NCBI RefSeq assembly: GCF_019134595.1 | Contig: NZ_CP077770.1 | Span: 1,942,001-2,006,000 of the forward strand | Length of the DNA stretch: 64,000 bases | DNA from: Pseudoalteromonas shioyasakiensis | GTDB taxonomy: Bacteria > Pseudomonadota > Gammaproteobacteria > Enterobacterales > Alteromonadaceae | Reading direction: 5' to 3' | Shown: one piece after another, positions 8,884-17,386 of the stretch | Numbering within the stretch: position 1 is the stretch's first letter | Layout of the letters: every line of letters starts with the position of its first letter | Program-made: the position numbers and the translations under genes | The notes under the pieces: model-generated | Databases searched by the model: none | Told to the model about the DNA's origin: nothing | What the model saw: only the letters and a program-made list of their open reading frames with translations

Positions 8884-9810
8884 TTACAGAGCGCTTTCAA
8901 GCTCTGGTAACACATCAAATAAATCAGCAACTAAACCATAGTCAGCGACTTGGAAAATTGGTGCATCAGGGTCTTTATTGATTGCAACAATCACTTTTGA
9001 GTCTTTCATACCCGCTAAGTGTTGAATCGCACCACTGATACCCACAGCAATATATAAATCTGGGGCAACAATTTTACCTGTTTGGCCTACTTGCATATCG
9101 TTTGGTACAAAGCCCGCATCAACAGCAGCACGTGAAGCACCAATGGCTGCGCCTAGTTTATCGGCAATACCATTTAATAACGCAAAGTTTTCACCATTTT
9201 GCATACCACGACCACCTGAAATAACCACAGGTGCGGCAGTAAGCTCTGGACGCTCAGATTCAGTTTGTTCTTCTGATACAAACTCACTCAGACCAACAGA
9301 ACCTTTACCAGCAACACTAGTTACAGCTACTGGCGCTTGCTCTTGTGCAATATCAAAGCTACTTGCACGAACAGTAATAACCTTTTTGCTATCTAGCGAT
9401 TTAACTGTCGCAATTGCGTTACCCGCATAAATAGGACGCTTGAAGGTATCTGCATCAATAACGTCGATGATTTCAGAGATTTGCGCAACATCTAAAAGTG
9501 CTGCAACACGTGGCATAAAGTTTTTACCCGTTGTTGTTGCGCTTGCGACAATGTGTGAATAGTTATCAGCTAAAGATAAAACCAGGTCAGCTAGGTTTTC
9601 TGCAAGTTGATGAGCATAAGCTGCATCATCGGCAATCAGTACATTGCTAACACCTGCAATTGACGCTGCTTGCTCGCTCATTGCAGATAAGTTGTCGCCT
9701 GCAAGAAGTAAATCTACATCAAAGCCAAGTTTAACAGCAGCAGTAATCGTTTTATTGGTTTCAGGCTTTAGAACACCTTTATCGTGTTCGGCTATCACTA
9801 ATGTTTTCAT
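8884..9810 (-). CDS. etfA: Electron transfer flavoprotein alpha subunit
   Basis: EtfA binds FAD and, with EtfB, takes electrons from acyl-CoA and related dehydrogenases and passes them to ETF-ubiquinone oxidoreductase. The 308 residues have the family's N-terminal domain and the C-terminal FAD domain: VISGGRGMQNGENFALL, GASRAAVDAGFVPNDMQVGQ, and GISGAIQHLAGMKDSKVIVA with its NKDPDAPIF continuation. It directly abuts etfB with no gap, so the two are co-transcribed. Divergently, etfBA faces the gene for its electron acceptor at 10754. Confidence 0.98.
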   Translation of the reverse strand: MKTLVIAEHDKGVLKPETNKTITAAVKLGFDVDLLLAGDNLSAMSEQAASIAGVSNVLIADDAAYAHQLAENLADLVLSLADNYSHIVASATTTGKNFMPRVAALLDVAQISEIIDVIDADTFKRPIYAGNAIATVKSLDSKKVITVRASSFDIAQEQAPVAVTSVAGKGSVGLSEFVSEEQTESERPELTAAPVVISGGRGMQNGENFALLNGIADKLGAAIGASRAAVDAGFVPNDMQVGQTGKIVAPDLYIAVGISGAIQHLAGMKDSKVIVAINKDPDAPIFQVADYGLVADLFDVLPELESAL

Positions 9811-10560
9811 TTAGATCACCTTCGCTTCAGTTTTTAACTTTTCTACCAATGTCGCAACATCTTCTACGACAATACCGCCACTGCGTTTTTCTGGCTCATT
9901 TACTTCTACCAGTTGCACGCGAGGCGCAAGGTCTACACCTAGGCTATCAGCAGCAATTACATCTAGAGGTTTACGCTTTGCCTTCATAATGTTTGGTAAT
10001 GAAGCGTAGCGCGGTTCATTTAAACGTAAGTCTGTGGTTACGATAGCAGGTAGTTTAAGAGTAACTGTTTGTAAGCCACCGTCTACTTCACGCGTTACAT
10101 TAACGGTGCCCGCTTGAACATCGACTTTAGATGCAAAGGTGCCTTGGCCACGACCCGTTAAAGCTGCAAGCATTTGACCGGTTTGATTGTTGTCAGAGTC
10201 AATCGATTGCTTACCTAAAATAACCAGCTCAGGTGATTCTTGCTCTACAATCTTGCTTAGTAATTTAGCAACATGTAAAGACTCAAGCTTTTCTTCTGTT
10301 TCAATATGAATGGCTTTATCGGCACCGAGTGCTAAGGCCGTACGTAATTGCTCTTGAGATGATTTATTACCAATAGTCACAGCAACAACCTCAGTGGCCG
10401 TCCCTGCTTCTTTTAAACGAATAGCTTCTTCAATTGCAATTTCACAAAACGGGTTCATCGCCATTTTTACATTAGCTAGATCAACATCCGTTTTATCAGC
10501 TTTAACGCGTGCTTTGACGTTGTAGTCAATTACTCTTTTAATTGGAACGAGGACTTTCAT
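9811..10560 (-). CDS. etfB: Electron transfer flavoprotein beta subunit
   Basis: EtfB is the AMP-binding partner of EtfA. The 249-residue protein starts [16 protein letters not shown] and carries [19 protein letters not shown] and [17 protein letters not shown], both typical of bacterial Etf[21 protein letters not shown] near the C-terminus matches the loop that contacts dehydrogenases. It is the first gene of etfBA. Two LiuR-like palindromes lie 30-100 bases upstream, which suggests regulation together with branched-chain or fatty acid catabolism. Confidence 0.98.
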   Translation of the reverse strand: MKVLVPIKRVIDYNVKARVKADKTDVDLANVKMAMNPFCEIAIEEAIRLKEAGTATEVVAVTIGNKSSQEQLRTALALGADKAIHIETEEKLESLHVAKLLSKIVEQESPELVILGKQSIDSDNNQTGQMLAALTGRGQGTFASKVDVQAGTVNVTREVDGGLQTVTLKLPAIVTTDLRLNEPRYASLPNIMKAKRKPLDVIAADSLGVDLAPRVQLVEVNEPEKRSGGIVVEDVATLVEKLKTEAKVI

Positions 10561-10589
10561 CGTGACTCCATCAATTGTGTGTTCTCATA

Positions 10590-10607
10590 GTTGACCTAAA
10601 CGTCAAC
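10590..10607. promoter_or_regulatory. LiuR-like operator, site 1
   Basis: GTTGACCTAAACGTCAAC is a near-palindrome with one mismatched pair outside the centre relative to site 2. It lies 30 bases upstream of the etfB start. The regulator assignment rests on my memory of MerR-family LiuR motifs (TTNACGTNNACGTNAA-like) and on the related site upstream of bkd. Confidence 0.6.
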
Positions 10608-10638
10608 TTATTTATTTTATGAATTCAGACTACTTCCT

Positions 10639-10656
10639 GTTGACGTAAACGTCAAC
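10639..10656. promoter_or_regulatory. LiuR-like operator, site 2
   Basis: GTTGACGTAAACGTCAAC has seven-base perfect arms (GTTGACG / CGTCAAC) around TAAA. Its centre is 49 bases from that of site 1, about five helical turns, so two regulator dimers could bind the same face between divergent etfBA and the ETF-QO gene. Confidence 0.65.
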
Positions 10657-10753
10657 CTAAAATAACCTTAAAGTATTCACAGCCTGTAACGTTTCATTTG
10701 CAAGTATGAAATAAGGTTCTTTACAGCAGGTCCGTCACCGAGAAGAGGTTTAT

Positions 10754-12400
10754 ATGGTCGAACGCGAAACCATGGAATTTGATGTAGTCATCGTAGGCGC
10801 AGGCCCAGCAGGTTTATCAACTGCGATTAGATTGGCTCAACAAGCACAAGAAAAACAACAAGAATTAATGATCTGTGTGGTAGAAAAAGGCTCTGAGGTG
10901 GGCGCACACATTTTATCGGGTGCGGTTTTTGAAACCAAAGCGCTGGACGAATTATTACCCGATTGGCAGTCATTAGGCGCTCCAGTTACCACAAAAGTAA
11001 CGCAAGATGATATTTACTGGTTTAATAACAATGAAAAAGCCACCAGCATCCCCCACTTTGCTAGCCCTAAAACATTCCATAACGAAGGCAATTACATTGT
11101 CTCTATGGGTAATGTATGTCGCTTTTTAGCAGAGCAAGCTGAAAACTTAGGGGTAGAAATATTCCCTGGCTTTAGTGCGCACTCTTTAATTATTGAAGAC
11201 GAAACAGTGAAAGGCATTATCACTGGTGATATGGGTCTTGATAAAGACGGCAACGAAAAAGACGGTTACATGCCGGGTATGGAGCTTAGAGCTAAATACA
11301 CAGTATTTGCTGAAGGTTGCCGCGGTCATTTAGGTAAAGAGCTAATTAAACACTTTGCCCTTGATAAAGATGCGTCACCACAGCATTACGGTTTAGGTTT
11401 CAAAGAAATTTGGCAAATCGACCCAAGTAAACACAAAGAAGGCACAGTAGTACATGGTACAGGCTGGCCCTTAACGGGTGATACCAGTGGTGGTGCGTTT
11501 ATGTATCATAGCGATAACAACCAAGTTGTAGTTGGCTTAATTGTTGACCTTAACTACTCAAACCCACATTTGAGCCCGTTCGATGAATTTCAGCGCATGA
11601 AGCATCACCCTGTCTTTAAAGATGTTTTAGAAGGCGGTGAACGTATAGCCTATGGTGCAAGAGCCATTGCCAAAGGTGGCCTGCGCTCATTACCGAAAAT
11701 GCACTTCCCGGGTGGTTTACTTGTGGGTTGTGATGCCGGCACATTGAACTTTGCTAAGATCAAAGGTAATCATACAGCGATGAAATCAGGCATAGTTGCC
11801 GCTGATGTGATCGTAGCAGCTCTTAGCGACGGTAAAGAAAATGCCGATTTAGTAGAATATAAATCAGCCTTTGAACAGAGCTGGGCGTATAAAGAGCTCT
11901 ATCAATCGCGTAACTTTGGCCCTGTTATGCACAAACTCGGTAAGTTCTTAGGGGGTGCTTATAACACTCTCGATCAAAATCTATTTGGTGGCAGCTTACC
12001 GTTTAATTTTGAAGACAACATGCCAGATCATGCAACGTTGGTTGCAGCTGATCAGGCTGAAAAAATCGACTACCCGAAAGCAGACGGCAAGCTTAGCTTC
12101 GATAAACTTTCATCGGTGTTTTTATCAAATACCAATCATGAAGAATCGCAGCCATGCCATTTAAAGCTAAAAGATAACTCGATTCCAATTAAGGTTAATT
12201 TACCGCAATTTGATGAGCCAGCACAACGCTACTGCCCTGCAGGTGTTTACGAAGTACAAGAGGTTGAAGGTCAGAAAGAGTTTGTGATCAACTCACAAAA
12301 CTGTGTGCACTGTAAAACCTGCGACATAAAAGACCCAAGTCAAAACATTACTTGGGTAACACCTGAGGGAGCTGGCGGGCCAAACTACCCTAATATGTAA
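10754..12400 (+). CDS. Electron transfer flavoprotein-ubiquinone oxidoreductase
   Basis: ETF-QO re-oxidises reduced ETF and passes the electrons to ubiquinone at the inner membrane, linking acyl-CoA dehydrogenation to respiration. The 548 residues begin with an FAD dinucleotide fold (VVIVGAGPAGLSTAIRLAQ) and include GGAFMYHSDNNQVVVGL, YGARAIAKGGLRSLPKM and LLVGCDAGTLNFAKIKG. The C-terminal ferredoxin-like domain has CPAG and CVHCKTCDIKDP for the 4Fe-4S cluster. GAAGAGG precedes the ATG at 10754; an ATG six codons in is an alternative. It diverges from etfBA, so donor and acceptor probably share control. Confidence 0.97.
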   Translation: MVERETMEFDVVIVGAGPAGLSTAIRLAQQAQEKQQELMICVVEKGSEVGAHILSGAVFETKALDELLPDWQSLGAPVTTKVTQDDIYWFNNNEKATSIPHFASPKTFHNEGNYIVSMGNVCRFLAEQAENLGVEIFPGFSAHSLIIEDETVKGIITGDMGLDKDGNEKDGYMPGMELRAKYTVFAEGCRGHLGKELIKHFALDKDASPQHYGLGFKEIWQIDPSKHKEGTVVHGTGWPLTGDTSGGAFMYHSDNNQVVVGLIVDLNYSNPHLSPFDEFQRMKHHPVFKDVLEGGERIAYGARAIAKGGLRSLPKMHFPGGLLVGCDAGTLNFAKIKGNHTAMKSGIVAADVIVAALSDGKENADLVEYKSAFEQSWAYKELYQSRNFGPVMHKLGKFLGGAYNTLDQNLFGGSLPFNFEDNMPDHATLVAADQAEKIDYPKADGKLSFDKLSSVFLSNTNHEESQPCHLKLKDNSIPIKVNLPQFDEPAQRYCPAGVYEVQEVEGQKEFVINSQNCVHCKTCDIKDPSQNITWVTPEGAGGPNYPNM

Positions 12401-12440
12401 CGCACGTTACTCATTTAATTAAAATTTATCCTAAATTGCA

Positions 12441-12460
12441 GGGGCTTCGGCCCCTTTTTT
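12441..12460 (+). terminator. ETF-QO terminator
   Basis: GGGGC and GCCCC pair around TTCG, followed by six Ts; it lies 40 bases after the stop. Confidence 0.88.
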
Positions 12461-12503
12461 AGGCTATGCTGAAAATGTCGTGTTTTATAAAAGTGAGTAA
12501 AGT

Positions 12504-12968
12504 ATGCCGTCTTCAAGTGTAACCTTTCGTTTTTTAGCTGAACCTACTGATGTCAATTTTGGCGGTAAGGTTCATGGTGGTGTGGTAATGAAGTGGATTG
12601 ACCAAGCTGGTTACGCCTGTGCTGCAGGTTGGAGCGGTCATTACTGCGTAACTGTCTCTGTTGCGGGTGTAAAGTTTCAACGCCCTATTTTGGTTGGCCA
12701 AATAGTCGAAGTTAAAGCTAGTATTGCCCACACAGGTAAAACCAGCATGCAAATCTTTATTCAAGTACGCTGCGGCGACCCTAAAACACAGAATCTAGTT
12801 GAAACCAATCATTGTGTTATAAGTTTTATTGCTATGGATGAAGCAGGCTACCCAATCGAAGTACCTTCATATACTGCAGTGACAGACGAAGAAAAGAAAA
12901 TTGAAAACTATGCGATTAAAATGAAAGAGATCGCGATAGAAACTGAAACCCTATTACAAAAAGCATAA
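12504..12968 (+). CDS. Acyl-CoA thioesterase, YciA/BACH-type hotdog fold
   Basis: A 154-residue single hotdog domain. VNFGGKVHGGVVMKWIDQAG near residue 17 is the family signature; its asparagine/aspartate and glycine-rich turn form the active site between subunits. GVKFQRPILVGQIVEVKA and KTSMQIFIQVR are the conserved central strands. Enzymes of this type hydrolyse acyl-CoA to free acid and CoA in the cytoplasm, often with broad chain-length range. It follows the ETF-QO gene after a terminator, so it is a separate unit with a related theme. The exact substrate cannot be read from sequence. Confidence 0.9.
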   Translation: MPSSSVTFRFLAEPTDVNFGGKVHGGVVMKWIDQAGYACAAGWSGHYCVTVSVAGVKFQRPILVGQIVEVKASIAHTGKTSMQIFIQVRCGDPKTQNLVETNHCVISFIAMDEAGYPIEVPSYTAVTDEEKKIENYAIKMKEIAIETETLLQKA

Positions 12969-13083
12969 AACTAAACCTATTAACTGCACTTAGTAACTTC
13001 TACAGAGCACCCTGAAATTGTTACGACAGCCAAACTGAATGCCTGATTACAGTTTCAACAAACTGCGCAAAAAACCACTAATT

Positions 13084-13116
13084 AAAGCCTAAAAACAATA
13101 CTTTAGGCTTTATTTT
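13084..13116 (+). terminator. Thioesterase-gene terminator
   Basis: AAAGCCTAAA pairs with TTTAGGCTTT around an 8-base loop and is followed by TATTTT. It lies about 115 bases after the stop. The rest of the 227-base gap up to the outer-membrane protein gene shows only a good AAAGGAG ribosome site at its end. Confidence 0.65.
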
Positions 13117-13195
13117 CAGCTTGGCATTGCCGTTGCAATACTCCTTGTGAATGACGCGAAACATTCGTTTATTTATTTTATAAAGGAGCTATTAA

Positions 13196-13768
13196 ATGAT
13201 TAAAGCAATTTCACTTTCTGCACTTTCTTTAGCACTACTAGGTTTTAATAATGCTGCACATGCAGATATTACCGAAATGGATTCTCCGCGTATTTATACC
13301 GGTATCGGCTACGGCCAATATTCTTTTGAGTTTGAAGACAGTGAAAATGACACTGACTTTGATGACGATTCACAAATGCTGAAAGGCTATATTGGTACTC
13401 AGTTTAACAAGTACTTAAGCCTTGAACTTGCCTATCAAAATTTTGATGAAGTAAGCGATATCGATTCTAAAGCTGAAATTGACGGTGTTTCACTAGCAGC
13501 ACGCTTAGCAGCCCCAATTACAGATAGTTTTTCTGTTTATGCCAAAGGTGGTTGGCTTGAGTGGGATGCTGAAATTGAACAAGACCTAGGCGAGCTTGGC
13601 AGCATCAGTGCTGACTCAGACGGTGGTGATGTATTTTATGGTGCAGGTGTAGAATATGCTTTCACAACAAACATGCAAGTACGTTTAGAGTATGAGCGCT
13701 ATAAATTAGAAGACGATATTGACCCAGATATGGATGTAGCGTCTGTATCATTCCAATACATGTTTTAA
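13196..13768 (+). CDS. Small outer-membrane beta-barrel protein
   Basis: A 190-residue protein with a signal peptide (MIKAISLSALSLALLGFNNAAHADI, likely cut after AHA). Alternating amphipathic strands follow, typical of eight-stranded OmpA/OmpX-like barrels, such as RIYTGIGYGQYSFEF, SVYAKGGWLEWDAEI and MQVRLEYERYKLE. It ends VASVSFQYMF with the C-terminal phenylalanine recognised by the BAM machinery. The putative loops are rich in Asp and Glu (EDSENDTDFDDD and others), giving an acidic surface that is common in marine bacteria. There is no OmpA peptidoglycan-binding domain. Function unknown; it is a single-gene unit. Confidence 0.85.
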   Translation: MIKAISLSALSLALLGFNNAAHADITEMDSPRIYTGIGYGQYSFEFEDSENDTDFDDDSQMLKGYIGTQFNKYLSLELAYQNFDEVSDIDSKAEIDGVSLAARLAAPITDSFSVYAKGGWLEWDAEIEQDLGELGSISADSDGGDVFYGAGVEYAFTTNMQVRLEYERYKLEDDIDPDMDVASVSFQYMF

Positions 13769-13789
13769 TTTAGACTGTACAGTCTAAAT
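13768..13789. repeat. Perfect 22-bp palindrome after the barrel gene
   Basis: Centred on GACTGTACAGTC, the palindrome overlaps the last base of the stop codon and just precedes the rho-independent terminator. With no loop or U-run it is not itself a terminator; it might be a DNA operator or a stabilising stem. Confidence 0.7.
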
Positions 13790-13793
13790 ATTT

Positions 13794-13820
13794 AAAAGGC
13801 AGTCTCGACTGCCTTTTTTT
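13794..13820 (+). terminator. Terminator of the barrel gene
   Basis: AAAAGGCAGT and ACTGCCTTTT pair around CTCG, followed by a seven-T run. Confidence 0.9.
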
Positions 13821-13867
13821 GTGTTTGCATGTAAAATGTCGGCAGATTTTCTTAACGACAATGCACA

Positions 13868-14572
13868 ATGAGCGAATACCAATTAACTGCCGTCGGCCAT
13901 ATTCAATCTCCTTATAAACAAAAGTTTGCCATACCTCGCCAACCTCGTTTAGTTCCTGAAGCTAAAGCAAAGCTGGTATTCTGCAGCGATTTTAATCGTG
14001 AAGAGTTTGTACGCGGCCTCGATGAATTTAGCCATATTTGGTTACTATTCAGATTTCATGAAACCGCAGATAAAGGCTATTCAGCAATGGTGAGACCCCC
14101 TCGCCTCGGCGGTAACGAACGAAAAGGTGTATTTGCAACACGAGCAACCTTTCGACCAAACGCTATAGGCATGAGTGCTGTAAAATTAGAGGGTATCGAA
14201 TATAAAAATGGTCAGTTAAGCTTATTGCTTTCAGGTATCGATTTACTCGATGGCACACCTATTTTAGACATTAAACCTTATTTGCCCTACTCAGACGCAA
14301 TGACCGATGCCACCGCAGGCTTTGCCGATACCCGACCAGAAACCGATATGAGTGTTGAGTTTAGTGAAGAAGCCCTGGCGTTTATCGAAAAACAGACCGA
14401 ACAACCTGAATTAAAAGCGTTTATAAGCAATGTATTAAAGCAAGATCCTCGCCCTGCCTATAAAAAGCAACGTGACTCAGAACAAAGCTACGGCATGACC
14501 TTATATGATTTTAATATTAGGTGGCATGTTCAGGACAATCATAATACAGTGACCAGCATTGAAAAATGCTAG
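13868..14572 (+). CDS. trmO: tRNA (adenine(37)-N6)-methyltransferase TrmO
   Basis: TrmO (also TsaA/YaeB) methylates the t6A37 base of threonine tRNA using SAM, refining decoding of ACY codons. The 234 residues start MSEYQLTAVGHIQSPYKQKF, the usual TsaA opening. They then show FSHIWLLFRFH, PRLGGNERKGVFATRATFRP and LDGTPILDIKPYLPY, which line the SAM pocket of this beta-barrel-type enzyme. A C-terminal extension (QDPRPAYKKQ... and IRWHV) matches the gammaproteobacterial form. It stands just ahead of proS, without a visible terminator between them. The next gene's promoter could lie in the 113-base gap, where an ACTCAA/TTGAGT dyad is seen near 14634-14650. Confidence 0.95.
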   Translation: MSEYQLTAVGHIQSPYKQKFAIPRQPRLVPEAKAKLVFCSDFNREEFVRGLDEFSHIWLLFRFHETADKGYSAMVRPPRLGGNERKGVFATRATFRPNAIGMSAVKLEGIEYKNGQLSLLLSGIDLLDGTPILDIKPYLPYSDAMTDATAGFADTRPETDMSVEFSEEALAFIEKQTEQPELKAFISNVLKQDPRPAYKKQRDSEQSYGMTLYDFNIRWHVQDNHNTVTSIEKC

Positions 14573-14685
14573 TTTTTAGCATATAGCGCTTTAGTGTCAG
14601 TGCTTCCACTGGTAAACTTAGCGCCTTGTTATTACTCAAACGTCTTGAGTAAACGATAATAATTTTAACACTACTTGGAATAGAG

Positions 14686-16410
14686 ATGCGTACCAGTCAA
14701 TATATACTCGCAACACTTAAAGAAACTCCGTCTGATGCAGAAATTGTTTCTCATCAATTAATGCTACGAGCAGGCATGATCCGCCGCGTTGCGTCGGGTT
14801 TGTATACATGGTTGCCCTCTGGTCTACGCGTACTTAAAAAAGTAGAAAACATCGTACGTGAAGAAATGGATAAAGCAGGCGCTATAGAAATGTTAATGCC
14901 TATTATCCAACCAGCTGATCTTTGGGAAGAGTCTGGTCGTTGGGAGCAATTTGGTCCTGAATTACTTCGTATTAATGACCGTCACAACCGTCCATTTGCA
15001 CTTGGCCCTACACACGAAGAAGTGATCACTGATTTTGTACGTAAAGAAGTAAATTCTTATAAGCAATTACCGCTTACTCTTTACCAAGTACAAACAAAAG
15101 TACGTGACGAAGTTCGCCCTCGTTTTGGTGTAATGCGTGCTCGTGAATTTACGATGAAAGATGCTTACTCTTTTCACTTAAGTGATGAGTGTTTAGAGAA
15201 AACATACCAAGTAATGCACAAAGCATACTGCAACATCTTCGAGCGCCTTGGTCTTGATTACCGCCCTGTTATCGCTGATACAGGTTCAATTGGTGGTAGC
15301 GTGTCACATGAGTTTCATGTACTTGCAGAATCAGGCGAAGATGCAATCGCATTTAGTGATGCTAGTGATTATGCTGCAAATATCGAAAAAGCAGAAGCAC
15401 TGGCACCGACTGAAGAGCGCCCAGCTGCAAGCAAAGAACTAAAAGCGTTCCCAACGCCTGATGCAAAATCAATTGCTGAGCTTAAAGAGCACTATGGTGT
15501 TAAACCTCATCGCGGCGTGAAAACATTAATCGTGTATGGCGCACCAGATGAAAACGAACAACGTGGTTTAGTTGCCCTTGTATTACGTGGCGACCATGAC
15601 CTAAACGAGTTAAAAGCTGAGAAACACCCGCTTGTAGACTCACCGCTTGAAATGGCAAAAGAAGAAGACATCGTTGCTGCTATTGGCTCAAAACCGGGTT
15701 CATTAGGCCCAGTCGGCCTATCAATGCCAATAATTGTTGACCGCACAGCTAACGTAATGGCTGATTTTGTAGCTGGTGCAAATAAAGATGGTGAACATTT
15801 CAGCGGTATCAACTGGGATCGCGATGTAGAAAACTACGAAGTGGCTGATATCCGTAATATCGTGGAAGGCGATCCAAGCCCGTGTGGCCAAGGTTCACTG
15901 CAAATTAAACGTGGTGTTGAAGTTGGCCATATTTTCCAACTTGGCACTAAGTACTCAGAAGCAATGAAAGCAGGCGTATTAAGTGAATCAGGTAAAAACC
16001 AAGTAATGACAATGGGTTGTTACGGCATTGGTGTATCACGTATCGTAGCTGCCGCTATTGAGCAAAACAACGACCAATACGGTATTAAATGGCCGCAACC
16101 TATTGCACCATTTGATTTAGCAATTGTACCTATGAACATGCATAAGTCTCATCGTATTCCGGATATTGCAGATAACCTTTACAAAGGTTTGAAAGATGCA
16201 GGTTTAGATGTGTTGTTTGATGACCGTAAAGAGCGCCCTGGTGTTATGTTTAACGACATGGAATTATTAGGTGTGCCTTTCACGCTAGTTATTGGTGAGC
16301 GTAACCTTGATGAAAATAAGGTGGAGCTTAAAAACCGTCGTACTGGTGAAAAGCTAATGCTTGATTTAGATAGTGCCGCTTCCGAAATTGCCGCACTTAT
16401 TAAAGGCTAA
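14686..16410 (+). CDS. proS: Proline-tRNA ligase
   Basis: ProRS charges tRNA-Pro. It is the bacterial class IIa form with an inserted editing (INS/YbaK-like) domain between motifs 2 and 3. Visible signatures are [20 protein letters not shown] at the start, motif 2 as FRxx-type [20 protein letters not shown], the editing domain around residues 225-400, motif 3 [17 protein letters not shown], and the C-terminal anticodon domain ([20 protein letters not shown]). Length 574 is standard. It is closed by a strong terminator. Confidence 0.98.
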   Translation: MRTSQYILATLKETPSDAEIVSHQLMLRAGMIRRVASGLYTWLPSGLRVLKKVENIVREEMDKAGAIEMLMPIIQPADLWEESGRWEQFGPELLRINDRHNRPFALGPTHEEVITDFVRKEVNSYKQLPLTLYQVQTKVRDEVRPRFGVMRAREFTMKDAYSFHLSDECLEKTYQVMHKAYCNIFERLGLDYRPVIADTGSIGGSVSHEFHVLAESGEDAIAFSDASDYAANIEKAEALAPTEERPAASKELKAFPTPDAKSIAELKEHYGVKPHRGVKTLIVYGAPDENEQRGLVALVLRGDHDLNELKAEKHPLVDSPLEMAKEEDIVAAIGSKPGSLGPVGLSMPIIVDRTANVMADFVAGANKDGEHFSGINWDRDVENYEVADIRNIVEGDPSPCGQGSLQIKRGVEVGHIFQLGTKYSEAMKAGVLSESGKNQVMTMGCYGIGVSRIVAAAIEQNNDQYGIKWPQPIAPFDLAIVPMNMHKSHRIPDIADNLYKGLKDAGLDVLFDDRKERPGVMFNDMELLGVPFTLVIGERNLDENKVELKNRRTGEKLMLDLDSAASEIAALIKG

Positions 16411-16432
16411 TTAAGTCAGCTCAACAAAATAT

Positions 16433-16457
16433 AAAAAACCGCTTCGGCGGTTTTTTT
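16433..16457 (+). terminator. proS terminator
   Basis: AAAAAACCGC and GCGGTTTTTT pair around TTCG, with a seven-T run. Confidence 0.92.
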
Positions 16458-16552
16458 GTATTTCTTAATTGTCATAGATGTTTCGCTAAAGCGTCTTTTA
16501 ACTGTCATTGATTCTGCCTAGCATTTACTTTATTACACCATGAGTAAATGCC

Positions 16553-17386
16553 ATGAATAACACCACTTGCAGTAGTAAAACCCACTATCCTGCCGTTTGG
16601 ATTTCCGACGTTCACTTAGGTTATAAAGACTGCCAAGCGCAGTATTTACTAGACTTTTTAAATGCGATTGAATGCGATGTTCTGTATTTGGTCGGTGATA
16701 TTGTCGATTTATGGTCGATGAAACGACAGTTCTTTTGGCACCCTAGTCATTATGATGTATTAGCGCTTATTCAACAAAAAGCGAAAGATGGCACTCGAGT
16801 GATCTATATACCGGGTAACCACGACGAAACCTTTCGCCATTATGCCAATGATTCATTATTCGGTATCGAAGTACATAAACAATATATCCATACCACAAAA
16901 GCCAACAAACGGTTTTTACTGTTGCATGGCGACGATTTTGATTCAGCAACCCGCTACAACAAATTAATCAGTATTGCAGGCGATGCAGGATACGACTTTT
17001 TACTTTTTTTAAATCGTTGGACTAATCGCATTCGCCGTTTATTTGGCGGTAATTATTGGTCATTGGCCTCTTGGATAAAAGCACGAGTTCATAAAGCACG
17101 TGAAGCAATTGACGCATTTGAAAAAGCAGCCATCCACGAAGCAAAAAAACAAGCCGTCGATGGCATCATTTGTGGGCATATTCATCACCCAGCCGTTAAA
17201 GTGGTTGATGGAATTTTGTATTGCAATGATGGCGACTGGATTGAGAGCTGCACTGCATTAGTTGAAAACAGCTCTGGCCGTATTGAGTTATTGCACTGGA
17301 GTGAAACACAAAAAGTGATTCACTCTGCTGATATTAGTGCTTTAACGCCTAAACCTGCATTTAATAAAGAACGTGATGCCGCTTAA
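16553..17386 (+). CDS. LpxH-like calcineurin-fold phosphoesterase
   Basis: A 277-residue metallophosphoesterase with the motif order of UDP-2,3-diacylglucosamine hydrolases: DVH (residues 19-21), GDIVD (48-52), GNHDE (88-92), LLHGDDFD and GHIHHPA. These residues bind a two-metal centre. LpxH cleaves UDP-diacylglucosamine to lipid X in lipid A synthesis. This protein belongs to the longer relatives (E. coli LpxH is about 240 residues), so it may be an LpxH2-like enzyme or act on another pyrophosphate. Its stop codon overlaps the stop of the convergent sensor kinase gene. No start-deciding ribosome site stands out; GAGTAAATGCC precedes the ATG. Confidence 0.8.
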   Translation: MNNTTCSSKTHYPAVWISDVHLGYKDCQAQYLLDFLNAIECDVLYLVGDIVDLWSMKRQFFWHPSHYDVLALIQQKAKDGTRVIYIPGNHDETFRHYANDSLFGIEVHKQYIHTTKANKRFLLLHGDDFDSATRYNKLISIAGDAGYDFLLFLNRWTNRIRRLFGGNYWSLASWIKARVHKAREAIDAFEKAAIHEAKKQAVDGIICGHIHHPAVKVVDGILYCNDGDWIESCTALVENSSGRIELLHWSETQKVIHSADISALTPKPAFNKERDAA

